From NCBI GenBank assembly GCA_026129765.1, contig JAHCHP010000017.1, positions 25,279 through 89,278 on the forward strand: a stretch of DNA of 64,000 nt, written 5' to 3'. The position numbers and the translations under genes were made by a program. Below the pieces are notes generated by a model. That model was not told the origin of the DNA. It saw nothing but the letters and a program-made list of their open reading frames with translations, and ran no database searches. Of the stretch, positions 49,760-58,540 are shown piece after piece; position 1 is the first letter of the stretch; each line of letters starts with the position of its first letter. This DNA comes from Fimbriimonadia bacterium (lineage in GTDB: Bacteria > Armatimonadota > Fimbriimonadia > Fimbriimonadales > GBS-DC).

Positions 49760-52700
49760 ATGGGTAAAATTTTAGGCGAATTCATGGAACTAAGCCTCTT
49801 CTCTTTTCAAGAACCCGACCGCGCGGAGCGCCTCTGGAACCGCTTGCGGGGCGAAGGTGAAACTGCCGCGCTGTTTGACAGGTTCGCGCCTATCGCGCAG
49901 GAATCGTTGGCGCGCGCGCCGGAACCCGATCGCCTATTGATCAATCTGGATCGCTGGCTGGAGATGCTTCCGAACCGCTTGACCTATTACCGGCTGTTTG
50001 CCGAATCGCCGCCTCTGTTGCTACCCGCGATGCGGTTGATGGCGGTTTCCCAGTTTTTTGCCGACTCTCTGATCCAGAGCCATGAACTATCTGATATCTT
50101 GCTTGACCCTGTTTTGCTGCGCCGACAGAAAAATGCGCATGCGTTTCACCGGGAGATCGGGCGTTTGATCGCGCCCTGCCGCGAGTTTCGTCAAAAGTTG
50201 GATCGGATGCGCCATTTCAAGCAACGCGAGTTGATCCGAATCGCCGCGTTGGATGTGATGGGCGAATGGGACCTGCCCAAAGTGGCGCGCGCCTTGTCTG
50301 ATTTTGCGGATGCTTCGCTGCAGATCGCGCTGGAGGTCTGCCATCAAGAACTCAGCGCGCAAATGGGAATGCAGGGCGAACATGAATTCGCCATTATTGG
50401 GATGGGGAAACTGGGCGGGCGCGAGTTGAACTACAGCTCCGATGTGGACCTCATTTTTATTCGAGCCGACCAACCGCATTTAACCGGTCCGCGCGAACCG
50501 GAGGTTTATTTGTCGCGTTTGGGCGAAAGTATTGTCAAAGCGTTGTCAGAACGCATGGCGCGGGGGATTGTGTTCCGGGTTGACTTGCGTTTAAGACCGG
50601 AAGGGCGTTTTGGTCCGGTGGCGCGAGGTCTGGAGAGCGCGCGCCATTATTACGAAACGTGGGCGGAGCCGTGGGAACGACAAGCCATGCTCAAGGCGCG
50701 GTTCGTGGCGGGGGACCCCCGCGTTGGCGAAGCGTTCATCCGAATGATACAGCCTTTGGTCTATCGCCCTCGATTGATGGAACATGATCTCACCGAGATT
50801 CGCCACCAGAAATCGCGCATCGAGGCTCAAGCCCAATCGCGGGGCGGCTGGGAAACCGATGTGAAAACGGGATGGGGCGGCATCCGCGATGTGGAGTTTA
50901 CCACCCAGATGTTGCAGTTGATGTATGGGGGCGCAATGCCTCGTTTGCGGACCCCCAACACCCTTCACGCGCTGGCGCGATTGGAAAAGGCGCGATTGAT
51001 CTCTGCTGAAGAACGCCAAATGTTTGAACAGGGCTACTGCTTTTTGCGAACGGTTGAACACCGGCTGCAGATGATGTATGAACATCAAACACACGCGCTG
51101 CCTTCAGAACCCGGCGAGCGAGCGCTGTTTGCCCGGCGTATGGGCTTTGAAGATTTAGAGTCGTTCGAGTCAGTGTTAGAGCATCACCGGTCTCAAATTC
51201 GGGAGGTGTTCGAGCGTCGTTTTTTGGGAGAAACCGCCGGGCAAGGTGTCAAAGATTCTGCGTCGCGAGACCGCGAGGAACAGGAGTGGCTGCTCAAGAT
51301 GGAGACAGAACCGGGACAAAAGGCTTGGCTTGCGCGTCTGGAGGCATTGGGGTTTCAGGAGGCGCAGGAGGCATTCCGGCGGTTGTCGGAGCCGATGGTG
51401 GGCTTTGAGCGCGGGATACCAACGCTGGAAGAACGACAAGCCTATGAGACTCTGCTGCCCGCCTTGCTGGAGGTGATGGCGCGGTCGCCCAGTCCCGATT
51501 TGAGCCTGCGCGGGATTGAGCAGTTGGCGGAAAGCGCGCCGAGCCGGGTTTCACTCTACCGGGCATGGCAGGAGTCGCCTCAAGTGTTGCAGCGATTGAG
51601 CGAGTTGGCATTGTCGCCGGGCTTGTGGAGGCGGTTGTTGGCGCATCAAGAGTTGCTGGATATGCTGTTTGGCGAAGAGATTGTGGAGGTGGGAGCCAAA
51701 CCAGCAGCGATTTACCAACAGCAGTTGGCGCAGCGGCTGGCGAACTGCCGAGGCGACCGCGCCAAAGTGGCGAACCTGTTGGCGTTTGCCCGCCGGGAAT
51801 TTCTGCGGATTGGCGCGCGCGATTTGTGGGGCGAATCGAACGCTTTGCAGACCGGCGAAGATTTGACGGCGCTGGCTGAGACGCTGCTGCGCGCCGCTTG
51901 GGGTTTATCCGCTGAGGAGACAGAAGGTATTCCCGATTCTCCGAGCGAAGTGTTGATGATCGGTTTTGGGAAATTGGGCGGCTGCGAACTGGGACATGCC
52001 AGCGATTGGGATGTCGGGTTCCTCTGCTCTGAAGAGACGGGCGCAGCGACTGGATTGGAGAAGCGCGTAGAGCGTTTTCTGAAGCGTTGTCAGGAATGGC
52101 ATTTGGCGGGCGTGTTTCGCGAGGTCGATTTACGGCTGCGCCCTGAGGGGCGTTCGGGGGCGTTGATCCATGCGCCCACTGTCTATCAACGGTATTATCA
52201 AGAGCGCGCTGAGCCGTGGGAACGATTGGCAGCCACCCGAATTCGCGTGTTGACCCTGGAGTCGCCGTTACGGGCAGATTTTGAGGCGATTGTGAATGAG
52301 TTCCGCTATGGAAAATCGCTTACAGCCCCAGAATACGAAGCCATCAAGCATTTGAAACGGCGCATGCAGATGGAAAGAGTAAAGCCGGGCGAACGGGAAA
52401 TCCATCTGAAGCTGGGTCAAGGTACGCTGAGCGATATCGAATTCACGGCGCAATTGTTGATGTTGCGGCATGCGCATACGAAACCTTCGCTGCTGGAACC
52501 GGAACCGCCCACCCATACTTGGCATATGCTGGCATCGCTTCACCGGACGGGTTGCCTGAACAAAGCCGACTATGAATCGCTGGCTTCGGCGTTCCGGTTT
52601 TTCTCTCACCTGAAAAATCGCCTAACTCTGTTGCTGGAAACCCCTTCCGAAGTGATGCCTGTGGAAGGGGAGCGGCTTGTTTTGCTCTCAGGAAGTTTGA

Positions 52701-52786
52701 ACTATACCCGCGCGCAAGACTTGATCGAGGAGTATCAGACGCGCCGAGAAGCGGTTCTTCGCGCTATCAAGGAGATTTGGGAGTGA
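49760..52786 (+). CDS. glnE: bifunctional glutamine synthetase adenylyltransferase/deadenylase
   Basis: GlnE adds or removes AMP from glutamine synthetase in response to PII. The 1008-residue length fits. The adenylyl-removing nucleotidyltransferase is near 212-232 (GMGKLGGRELNYSSDVDLIF), with a matching helical domain; the second, adenylylating copy is near 734-755 (GFGKLGGCELGHASDWDVGF). Both have the paired Asp. The repeated DVEFTTQML/DIEFTAQLL and W-G-G regions are visible. ATG 49760 is used, though ATG 49784 is possible. glnA and glnB are not nearby. It runs to within 220 bases of the DinB-like gene. Confidence 0.95.
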   Translation: MGKILGEFMELSLFSFQEPDRAERLWNRLRGEGETAALFDRFAPIAQESLARAPEPDRLLINLDRWLEMLPNRLTYYRLFAESPPLLLPAMRLMAVSQFFADSLIQSHELSDILLDPVLLRRQKNAHAFHREIGRLIAPCREFRQKLDRMRHFKQRELIRIAALDVMGEWDLPKVARALSDFADASLQIALEVCHQELSAQMGMQGEHEFAIIGMGKLGGRELNYSSDVDLIFIRADQPHLTGPREPEVYLSRLGESIVKALSERMARGIVFRVDLRLRPEGRFGPVARGLESARHYYETWAEPWERQAMLKARFVAGDPRVGEAFIRMIQPLVYRPRLMEHDLTEIRHQKSRIEAQAQSRGGWETDVKTGWGGIRDVEFTTQMLQLMYGGAMPRLRTPNTLHALARLEKARLISAEERQMFEQGYCFLRTVEHRLQMMYEHQTHALPSEPGERALFARRMGFEDLESFESVLEHHRSQIREVFERRFLGETAGQGVKDSASRDREEQEWLLKMETEPGQKAWLARLEALGFQEAQEAFRRLSEPMVGFERGIPTLEERQAYETLLPALLEVMARSPSPDLSLRGIEQLAESAPSRVSLYRAWQESPQVLQRLSELALSPGLWRRLLAHQELLDMLFGEEIVEVGAKPAAIYQQQLAQRLANCRGDRAKVANLLAFARREFLRIGARDLWGESNALQTGEDLTALAETLLRAAWGLSAEETEGIPDSPSEVLMIGFGKLGGCELGHASDWDVGFLCSEETGAATGLEKRVERFLKRCQEWHLAGVFREVDLRLRPEGRSGALIHAPTVYQRYYQERAEPWERLAATRIRVLTLESPLRADFEAIVNEFRYGKSLTAPEYEAIKHLKRRMQMERVKPGEREIHLKLGQGTLSDIEFTAQLLMLRHAHTKPSLLEPEPPTHTWHMLASLHRTGCLNKADYESLASAFRFFSHLKNRLTLLLETPSEVMPVEGERLVLLSGSLNYTRAQDLIEEYQTRREAVLRAIKEIWE

Positions 52787-52880
52787 ACGTGGTTTTGAGG
52801 TATATTTGCAATTCTTCCGCCGCGATGATTGATGGTAGATATGCCACTTAGCCCCGCGAAGGGGTCTGCTATTCAGAGGC

Positions 52881-52908
52881 TGGATTCCCGCGTTCGCGGG
52901 ACTGACGG
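52881..52908. repeat. dispersed palindromic repeat, family A
   Basis: TGGATTCCCGCGTTCGCGGG followed by ACTGACGG, matching the copies at 3319 and 7948. A further 8-bp hairpin GACTGACG/CGTCAGTC overlaps its end (52900-52924). Confidence 0.6.
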
Positions 52909-53003
52909 CGGCTGTCGTCAGTCTGCTATTTGGCGAACTTTCGGAAAGATATAACCTGAATAGAGGATAACCTCAAAATCGTTGCGGGTACAATGAAAGC
53001 ATT

Positions 53004-53480
53004 ATGCAAACCGATTTGAAAGGATTCATTGGCGAGCGACTGCTCTCGTTGAAAAGCATGTATTTAGATGACCTCCAAGCTATGCCCCACGAACAGCTGC
53101 TGAAATCGCCGGGCGGGACCGCTCGGAGCGGCTACGACTTCACTTATGAAGTGGCTCTCATCAACAACCGCATCGCGACCCGTCTGCGAGGAGAGGACCC
53201 CGGTCCTTTCAATCGGGGCGAAGGCTTCATGCGCGCGCCTGAATCGTTTTGCGACAAAACGACGGCAGTCGCTGAGTTTGAAAGCTCCATGGACAGCGTG
53301 ATCCAGGCATGGAACGCGTTGCCGGAAGAAAAAATAACCGAAACCATTGTTCTGCCCCAGGGCGAAACCAGCGCGTTGGAATTGTTATCGATCCTTCTTG
53401 TTCATCTGCCCTATCATGATGGTCAGTTGAACTATATTCAGACCTTAGACAGCGACAATGACGTGCATTGGAAGTTTTAA
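53004..53480 (+). CDS. DinB-like four-helix-bundle protein
   Basis: A 158-residue four-helix bundle. The C-terminal HLPYHDGQLNYIQTL matches the typical metal-binding end of DinB proteins, and an N-terminal TYEVALINNRI provides the usual helix. Only one His of the usual three is certain. Such proteins are often thiol transferases or metal-dependent enzymes; no substrate can be proposed. TACAAT ends nine bases before the ATG and there is no Shine-Dalgarno site, so a leaderless transcript is possible. cdsA begins ten bases after its stop, so they may be cotranscribed. Confidence 0.75.
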   Translation: MQTDLKGFIGERLLSLKSMYLDDLQAMPHEQLLKSPGGTARSGYDFTYEVALINNRIATRLRGEDPGPFNRGEGFMRAPESFCDKTTAVAEFESSMDSVIQAWNALPEEKITETIVLPQGETSALELLSILLVHLPYHDGQLNYIQTLDSDNDVHWKF

Positions 53481-53490
53481 CCGACCGCCC

Positions 53491-54351
53491 ATGCTAAAGA
53501 CGCGCGTCTTAACCGCTCTGATTGGCATTCCGCTCTTTCTCGTTCTGCTTGCGCTGCCGGGCGGACACGCCTTTTGCGCGGCGGTCTGCGTCATCGCCTG
53601 CCTGGGACTGTGGGAGTTTGGACGCGCGTTTCGCGCCACGGCTCACCGCCCCAGCGCGATATTTCTTTTTGCAGGCGCAATGCTTCCCCTCTGGGTCTGG
53701 TTTGTCACCTTTCAACCCGAAGAAGCAAGGGCGCGCTGGATGGCGATCGTGTTGCCCGTTGTCTTGACGATGGCATTGCTGGCGGTTTTCTGGGAGTTTC
53801 ATTTAGGCAGAGCAAAAGAGACCCACCCCATTGCGCATAACTTGGGGTTGGGGCTTCTGGGGGCGGGCTATGTGGGCGGGTTGATCTCGTTCTTGATTTT
53901 GCTGCGGTTGGCTCCTTCCGCGCATCCACTGCCGGGCGGACTGGATGGGGGCATTGGTTGGGTGATGCTGACGATGGCGCCATTGTGGGCAGGCGACAGC
54001 GCAGCCTACTTTGTGGGACGCGCTTTTGGCAAACGTAAATTGGCGCCACAACTGAGTCCCAATAAAACATGGGAAGGCGCATGGGCAAACTTCGGGGCGT
54101 GTGGGGTCGTGGGAACGCTGCTTGCGATGAGCCTGGGAGTGAGTGTAGGAACCGGTCTTTTGTTGGGCGCAGGCATCGGGTTTTTGGGGCAAGTAGGCGA
54201 TCTGTTCGAGTCGGCAATGAAACGCTCTTTGGGTATCAAGGACTTCGGCGCGCTGCTACCAGGACATGGGGGCGCGCTGGACCGGTTCGACAGCGCGTTG
54301 TTTTGCGCGCCGTATGTCTGGTGCTTGCTGAATGGGACCGCTGTGTGGTGA
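53491..54351 (+). CDS. cdsA: phosphatidate cytidylyltransferase
   Basis: CdsA makes CDP-diacylglycerol from phosphatidate and CTP for phospholipid synthesis. The 286-residue protein has about eight TM helices and the CDS signature SAMKRSLGIKDFGALLPGHGGALDRFDS near its C-terminus, with the conserved K-D, H-G-G and D-R-x-D metal residues. AGDSAAYFVGRAFGKRKLAPQLSPNKTWEG is the second conserved element. ATG 53491 was chosen as the first Met before the hydrophobic segment. It follows the DinB-like gene and precedes the tryptophanase gene by 63 bases. Confidence 0.93.
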   Translation: MLKTRVLTALIGIPLFLVLLALPGGHAFCAAVCVIACLGLWEFGRAFRATAHRPSAIFLFAGAMLPLWVWFVTFQPEEARARWMAIVLPVVLTMALLAVFWEFHLGRAKETHPIAHNLGLGLLGAGYVGGLISFLILLRLAPSAHPLPGGLDGGIGWVMLTMAPLWAGDSAAYFVGRAFGKRKLAPQLSPNKTWEGAWANFGACGVVGTLLAMSLGVSVGTGLLLGAGIGFLGQVGDLFESAMKRSLGIKDFGALLPGHGGALDRFDSALFCAPYVWCLLNGTAVW

Positions 54352-54414
54352 TGGATTCTAAATCGCAGGGAAAACCGGGTTCGGTATGGAATCAAAAGAA
54401 TGCAGGAGAGAGCG

Positions 54415-55803
54415 ATGCCTTTTAAGACCATAATAGAACCCTTCAGAATCAAAATGATTGAGCCTATCCGCCTGACCACTCAAGCGGAACGCGAAACGAT
54501 TTTGCAGCAAGCTCATTACAACCTGTTTTTGGCGCGCGCGGAAGATGTGATGATTGACCTTTTGACCGACTCTGGCACGTCGGCGATGAGCGCGGAACAG
54601 TGGGCAGGCATCGTGCGGGGCGATGAATCGTATGCGGGCAGCCGCAGCTACTATCGCTTTGAGCAAGCCGTCCAGGAGATTTTCGGTTTCAAGCATGTTA
54701 TCCCGGTTCATCAAGGGCGCGCCGCAGAGCGAATCCTCTTCTCTATCGTGTGCAAACCGGGCAGCGTGATTCCCAACAACACCCATTTCGACACAACGCG
54801 CGCGAACATCGAATATCTGGGCGCGCGCGGGATCGACCTGCCTGGTCCCAAAGCCAAGTATACACAAGAACATCACCCTTTCAAGGGCGATATGGACATT
54901 GACGCGCTGAAATCATTGATTGAAGAGGTGGGCGCGGACAACATCCCATTAGTGATGATCACTTGCACTAACAATTCGGGGGGCGGTCAGCCGGTCTCTA
55001 TGCGAAACATCCGAGCCGTCCGAGAAGTGTGTGATCAACATGGACTGCCTTTCTTCATTGATGCGTGCCGATTCGCGGAGAACGCTTATTTTATCAAACT
55101 GCGCGAACCCGGCTATGAGCATAAAAGCGTGAAAGCCATTGCCCAGGAAATGTTCTCCTATGCTGATGGCTGCACGATGTCCGGTAAAAAGGATGGGCTG
55201 GCAAATATTGGAGGCTTTCTTTGTACAAACGATGACCCGTTAGCACAGGCAGGCAAAGAACTTTTGATTTTGACCGAGGGCTTTCCGACGTATGGCGGTC
55301 TGTCGGGGCGCGACCTGGAAGCGATGGCGATTGGTTTGGAGGAAGTGTTGGATGAAGCCTACCTGCAGTACCGGTTCGCTTCTACCCGCTATTTGGGAGA
55401 ACATATCTCAGAGGCAGGCGTGCCAATCGTGCAACCGCCGGGCGGTCATGCGATCTATATCGATGCGGGCGCGCTGCTGCCCCATATTCCGCCCTCGCAA
55501 TATCCGGGGCAATCGCTGGTGGTGGAGTTGTACCGGGCAGGTGGTATTCGCGCGGTGGAGATCGGGTCCGTGATGTTTGGCAAAGTGGACCCCGAAACGA
55601 GAGTCGAACAGCCTGCGCGTCAAGAACTGGTGCGCTTGGCGATCCCGCGCCGGGTTTATACCCAAAGCCATGTGGATTATGTAGTGGAAGCGATTTTGCA
55701 GGTCTATGAGCGCAGGAACACGCTGCGGGGGTATAAGATTACTCAACAGACCCCCTTCTTGCGCCATTTTACCTGCTGGTTCGAGCCGCTTCAAGAACGA
55801 TGA
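54415..55803 (+). CDS. tnaA: tryptophanase (tryptophan indole-lyase)
   Basis: A 462-residue PLP enzyme of the beta-eliminating lyase family. The PLP-binding region MSGKKDG has K259 as the likely Schiff-base Lys, next to DACRFAENAYFIK and QGRAAERI. Tyrosine phenol-lyase has Phe at one active-site position where tryptophanase has His; here the motif is LRHFT with H451, so tryptophanase is favoured. GGHAIYIDAGALLPHIP and GIRAVEIGS also match tryptophanase. It splits Trp to indole, pyruvate and ammonia. GGAGAG before ATG 54415 sets the start. No TnaC-like leader peptide is seen. The next gene overlaps by ATGA. Confidence 0.88.
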   Translation: MPFKTIIEPFRIKMIEPIRLTTQAERETILQQAHYNLFLARAEDVMIDLLTDSGTSAMSAEQWAGIVRGDESYAGSRSYYRFEQAVQEIFGFKHVIPVHQGRAAERILFSIVCKPGSVIPNNTHFDTTRANIEYLGARGIDLPGPKAKYTQEHHPFKGDMDIDALKSLIEEVGADNIPLVMITCTNNSGGGQPVSMRNIRAVREVCDQHGLPFFIDACRFAENAYFIKLREPGYEHKSVKAIAQEMFSYADGCTMSGKKDGLANIGGFLCTNDDPLAQAGKELLILTEGFPTYGGLSGRDLEAMAIGLEEVLDEAYLQYRFASTRYLGEHISEAGVPIVQPPGGHAIYIDAGALLPHIPPSQYPGQSLVVELYRAGGIRAVEIGSVMFGKVDPETRVEQPARQELVRLAIPRRVYTQSHVDYVVEAILQVYERRNTLRGYKITQQTPFLRHFTCWFEPLQER

Positions 55804-56291
55804 CTCGATGGCTGAAGAAGGGAGTAGGCTTTTTCTTCGCGCATTTGCCGTTATGCCTTTTCGCGCTATCGGTGATGGTGGTGTTCGTCTTTCTGATGTC
55901 TCAGCGCCGTGAACAGGCGCGCGAAAGCGAGGGTGCGCGCTTGGTTCTGCACGATATGATGTGGAAGCTGAAAAGCGGACAACCCTTGTTGGCAGCGAAC
56001 CATTTCAGTCCGGTTCTGAAAGGCGAGGAAGAACGATTCGCGCGCGATTGGGAAGCCGTTATTCAAGAACTGGGCGCGATGCAAAGCTGGAAGATTGCGC
56101 ATGTGGGCGTCATTCAGGAAAAACGAAAGATCAGGCTCTATTGTTTAATTACCTTCGAGCGGGGTAAACGGTACGCGCGGTTCCGTTTCTTTCTGGAGCC
56201 GGAGGGCTGGAAGGTGTGGCGCATATCGGGTTCGGGTTTGATGTTTCCTGATGATGAGCAAGATTTGGAAGAGAAGCCGGAAGAAGGGTAG
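55800..56291 (+). CDS. hypothetical membrane-anchored protein, possibly NTF2-like
   Basis: A 163-residue protein. One N-terminal TM helix (about 13-33, HLPLCLFALSVMVVFVFLM), then a positively charged stretch and a globular alpha/beta domain (MMWKLKSGQPLLAANHFSPVLKGEE, IQEKRKIRLYCLITFERG, RYARFRFFLEPEGWKVWRISGSG). The strand pattern and the W-x-V-W near the end resemble small NTF2-like extracellular domains, but this is uncertain. The start overlaps the tryptophanase stop by ATGA, suggesting coupled translation. No recognised function. Confidence 0.65.
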   Translation: MTRWLKKGVGFFFAHLPLCLFALSVMVVFVFLMSQRREQARESEGARLVLHDMMWKLKSGQPLLAANHFSPVLKGEEERFARDWEAVIQELGAMQSWKIAHVGVIQEKRKIRLYCLITFERGKRYARFRFFLEPEGWKVWRISGSGLMFPDDEQDLEEKPEEG

Positions 56292-56308
56292 AGGGGGGCT
56301 TCTTTTGC

Positions 56309-56346
56309 CCCCCTGTGTCGGGTTCCCCTGCAAACAAGGGGAACCA
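56309..56346. repeat. family B-like hairpin repeat
   Basis: GCCCCCCTGTGTCGGGTTCC then CCTGCAAAC and AAGGGGAACC, after the 55800 gene and before the convergent PEP-CTERM gene. Diverged from other family B copies. Confidence 0.6.
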
Positions 56347-56379
56347 AGTCAGACCAAGTCAGCCCGATATTTTTGCGAG

Positions 56380-57300
56380 TTATTTGCGTCGGCGTCGCGC
56401 CAACACCCCTGCCAAGCCCACGCCCAAAGCCAACAAACTGGCGGGTTCTGGGACGGCATTGATACCGGCGGACATACCGCTGCTTGCGCCTTGCCCCGGC
56501 TGCAAAGTTACCCGCCACTGGTACGCGCCACTATAGTCTGCGGGACCGAATGTTGCCGTCATATTATCCAAGTTGCTGACGAGAGTATCGGTCATCCCCA
56601 ATCGCGTGCTGGACCAGGCTCCTACTTTCCAGGCATGCAGGTGGTTAGGACCAGCGACAAAGTTCACGCCTTCTGCGCTGGATGCGGTGGGTGTCGTGAG
56701 GGGGTTGGTCGTATCCCAAATCTTGATCCAACCGCCATCCGAATCAAATCCTTCCAATCGCGCCCGGTCATTGCTACCCCCAGTCGCAGAAGGTCCCACA
56801 ATATCGAAGTCAGAATAGTTGAACAAGTCCACAGTCAATGCGTTATTAGAGATGTTTTTGATGGTCCACTTAATAGTGACCAAATTGCTCCCTAAGTTTT
56901 GGAAATTAGTTCCATGCGCAGCCAAGCCCGTAAAGGTGAAATCCAGCCGAATCTCCAAGGCGTTACTGACACCCGCGACAGGCTCCCGGTAAACCAAGAA
57001 ACCCGTATTGCCCGATTGCCCGCCATTGACACGGTTGCTCAGCGCGTATTCGCGTGTATCGCCCGTTCCGCGATACCACCACCAATGCTGGAACAGGTGA
57101 TCGGGGTTGCCGCTGGTGTTGCCCTGCATATTTCCCACGCCTGCGCTCGCGGAAGTTCGCCCGCCGGAGATGGTATCTAACCGGTACGTCCAGCCCCCAT
57201 TGACAATCTGCATGAACGTTACGCCGTTCTGCGCCTGAGAGGCGGTGAGGGTCATAGCTGCCAGAGCCATGCTGGCATAAAAAAGATGTTTCTGCCTCAT
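56380..57300 (-). CDS. PEP-CTERM sorting-domain protein
   Basis: A 306-residue exported protein (MRQKHLFYASMALAAMTLTASQAQ). The C-terminus has the PEP-CTERM sorting signal VPEPASLLALGVGLAGVLARRRRK (residues 283-306): PEP motif, TM helix and basic tail. The middle is beta-rich with a long Ser/Thr/Asn/Gly region and no recognised enzyme motifs, typical of surface matrix proteins. The presence of this tag implies an exosortase elsewhere and fits with the acyltransferase at 21393. AGGAG precedes the ATG at 57300. Confidence 0.88.
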   Translation of the reverse strand: MRQKHLFYASMALAAMTLTASQAQNGVTFMQIVNGGWTYRLDTISGGRTSASAGVGNMQGNTSGNPDHLFQHWWWYRGTGDTREYALSNRVNGGQSGNTGFLVYREPVAGVSNALEIRLDFTFTGLAAHGTNFQNLGSNLVTIKWTIKNISNNALTVDLFNYSDFDIVGPSATGGSNDRARLEGFDSDGGWIKIWDTTNPLTTPTASSAEGVNFVAGPNHLHAWKVGAWSSTRLGMTDTLVSNLDNMTATFGPADYSGAYQWRVTLQPGQGASSGMSAGINAVPEPASLLALGVGLAGVLARRRRK

Positions 57301-57472
57301 ATCTTTTACACTCCTTAAACTAAGGTGGATTTGGAGTTTCTCCCCGATATATAAGACTCCTGAAGCGGTCAAAACCGGACAAATCGGGACATTTTCTGTG
57401 ATTTAGCGTTAAACCCGGAAAAATGGGGGCAGTAACAGAGAGTAACCAACGTCTTTATCCTCAAATTAGTGA

Positions 57473-57478
57473 TATAAT
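57473..57478 (+). promoter_or_regulatory. -10 element for the 57527 secreted protein gene
   Basis: TATAAT preceded by AAATTAGTGA. AGGAGAG lies ten bases before the ATG. Leader of about 40 bases. Confidence 0.5.
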
Positions 57479-57526
57479 ATCTGTAAGGAAGACACAATTA
57501 TTCACTGGAAGAATCAGGAGAGAATC

Positions 57527-58393
57527 ATGCGAAAATTATTCTTGTTGTCGATGGTGTTGCTGTCATTGACCAGCGCATTGAACGCGCAGACCGTTTACTT
57601 AATGAACAGCGGGGATCCCGAGAGCGATGAAGCCTTGCGGAACCGGCTCATTTCTTGTGGCTTGAACGTGGTGGACGGCGTGGCGCATTGGGAATTTGAC
57701 GGCACACATAGCTTATCAGATATCGATGTAGTGTTGCTGCCTCCCTATGCGAACTATAGCGTGAATATGCCTGTCGCGGGTCAAAATGCGCTGAAAACTT
57801 GGATTCAAAACGGCGGCGGGCTCGTTACGCTGGAGTGGACTATCTGGATGTATGGCATCGGGTTCTTCGAGATACTGGGGGATGTCTTACCGGCTCAACC
57901 CACCACTCCTTGGCGCTGCGCCTTTGATATTTCCTACTCTGTCGCGACGCCTAACTCCGTTTTGAACGCGAATTTGCCCGATACCTTCTCAGTGCCTCTC
58001 TATAAAGGAGAAACCTACATCATCCCCAAAACAAGCGCGACGGTTTACTATCATACCAATTATGATGAGGGCAAAGGCGTGATAGGTTGGGACTATGTGG
58101 CTGGACGAGTGATCTCCATCTCTTTTGACGATGGCTACTGCTCCACCGACGAGTACGCGGTTTCCACGACCTTGATCGGGCAGCTCATCTGTAATGCTGC
58201 TCGCTGGGCAGCCCGCGGCGGTTCCGCGCAACCGGGCGATGTGAATGGCGATGGCTGTGTCAACGATGTAGACCTGTTAGCAGTGCTGTTCGCCTTTGGC
58301 AACTCGGGTGGTATTGAGGACCTGGACCGCAATGGCTTCGTGGATGATGGCGATCTGTTGATTGTTTTGTTCAACTTTGGAAACGGTTGTTAG
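57527..58393 (+). CDS. secreted protein with dockerin-like C-terminal repeats
   Basis: A 288-residue exported protein (MRKLFLLSMVLLSLTSALNAQ). Residues about 25-215 resemble a class I glutamine amidotransferase/trehalose-utilisation-type fold (VVLLPPYANYS, NGGGLVTLEWT, GRVISISFDDGYCS). The C-terminus holds two calcium loops, DVNGDGCVNDVDLLAVLFAFG and DLDRNGFVDDGDLLIVLFNFG, and a final NGC. Fourth dockerin-like protein in the window. Its own promoter and ribosome binding site suggest a monocistronic transcript. Confidence 0.78.
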   Translation: MRKLFLLSMVLLSLTSALNAQTVYLMNSGDPESDEALRNRLISCGLNVVDGVAHWEFDGTHSLSDIDVVLLPPYANYSVNMPVAGQNALKTWIQNGGGLVTLEWTIWMYGIGFFEILGDVLPAQPTTPWRCAFDISYSVATPNSVLNANLPDTFSVPLYKGETYIIPKTSATVYYHTNYDEGKGVIGWDYVAGRVISISFDDGYCSTDEYAVSTTLIGQLICNAARWAARGGSAQPGDVNGDGCVNDVDLLAVLFAFGNSGGIEDLDRNGFVDDGDLLIVLFNFGNGC

Positions 58394-58443
58394 AAAAGAG
58401 GCAATAAAAAAGCAGATAAACACCTATTTTCTGACGCGACCCC

Positions 58444-58473
58444 TTGACAAATAGATACAAGATAAGGTATAAT
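58444..58473 (+). promoter_or_regulatory. consensus sigma-70-type promoter
   Basis: -35 TTGACA (58444-58449), spacer of 18, -10 TATAAT (58468-58473). The strongest promoter match in the window; it drives the DUF1579 gene. Confidence 0.85.
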
Positions 58474-58540
58474 TTTGTATACTTAGTCATTCGAAATGGC
58501 TCAGGATACAATCTATGCTTTATGCAAGGAGGAAGTTGTC

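Noticed and set aside
54352..54414. TnaC-like leader peptide
   Set aside because: No short frame with a Trp-Pro arrangement lies in the 63 bases before tnaA.
54415..55803. Tyrosine phenol-lyase
   Set aside because: The LRHFT motif has His where tyrosine phenol-lyase has Phe; GGHAIYIDAGALLPHIP also matches tryptophanase.
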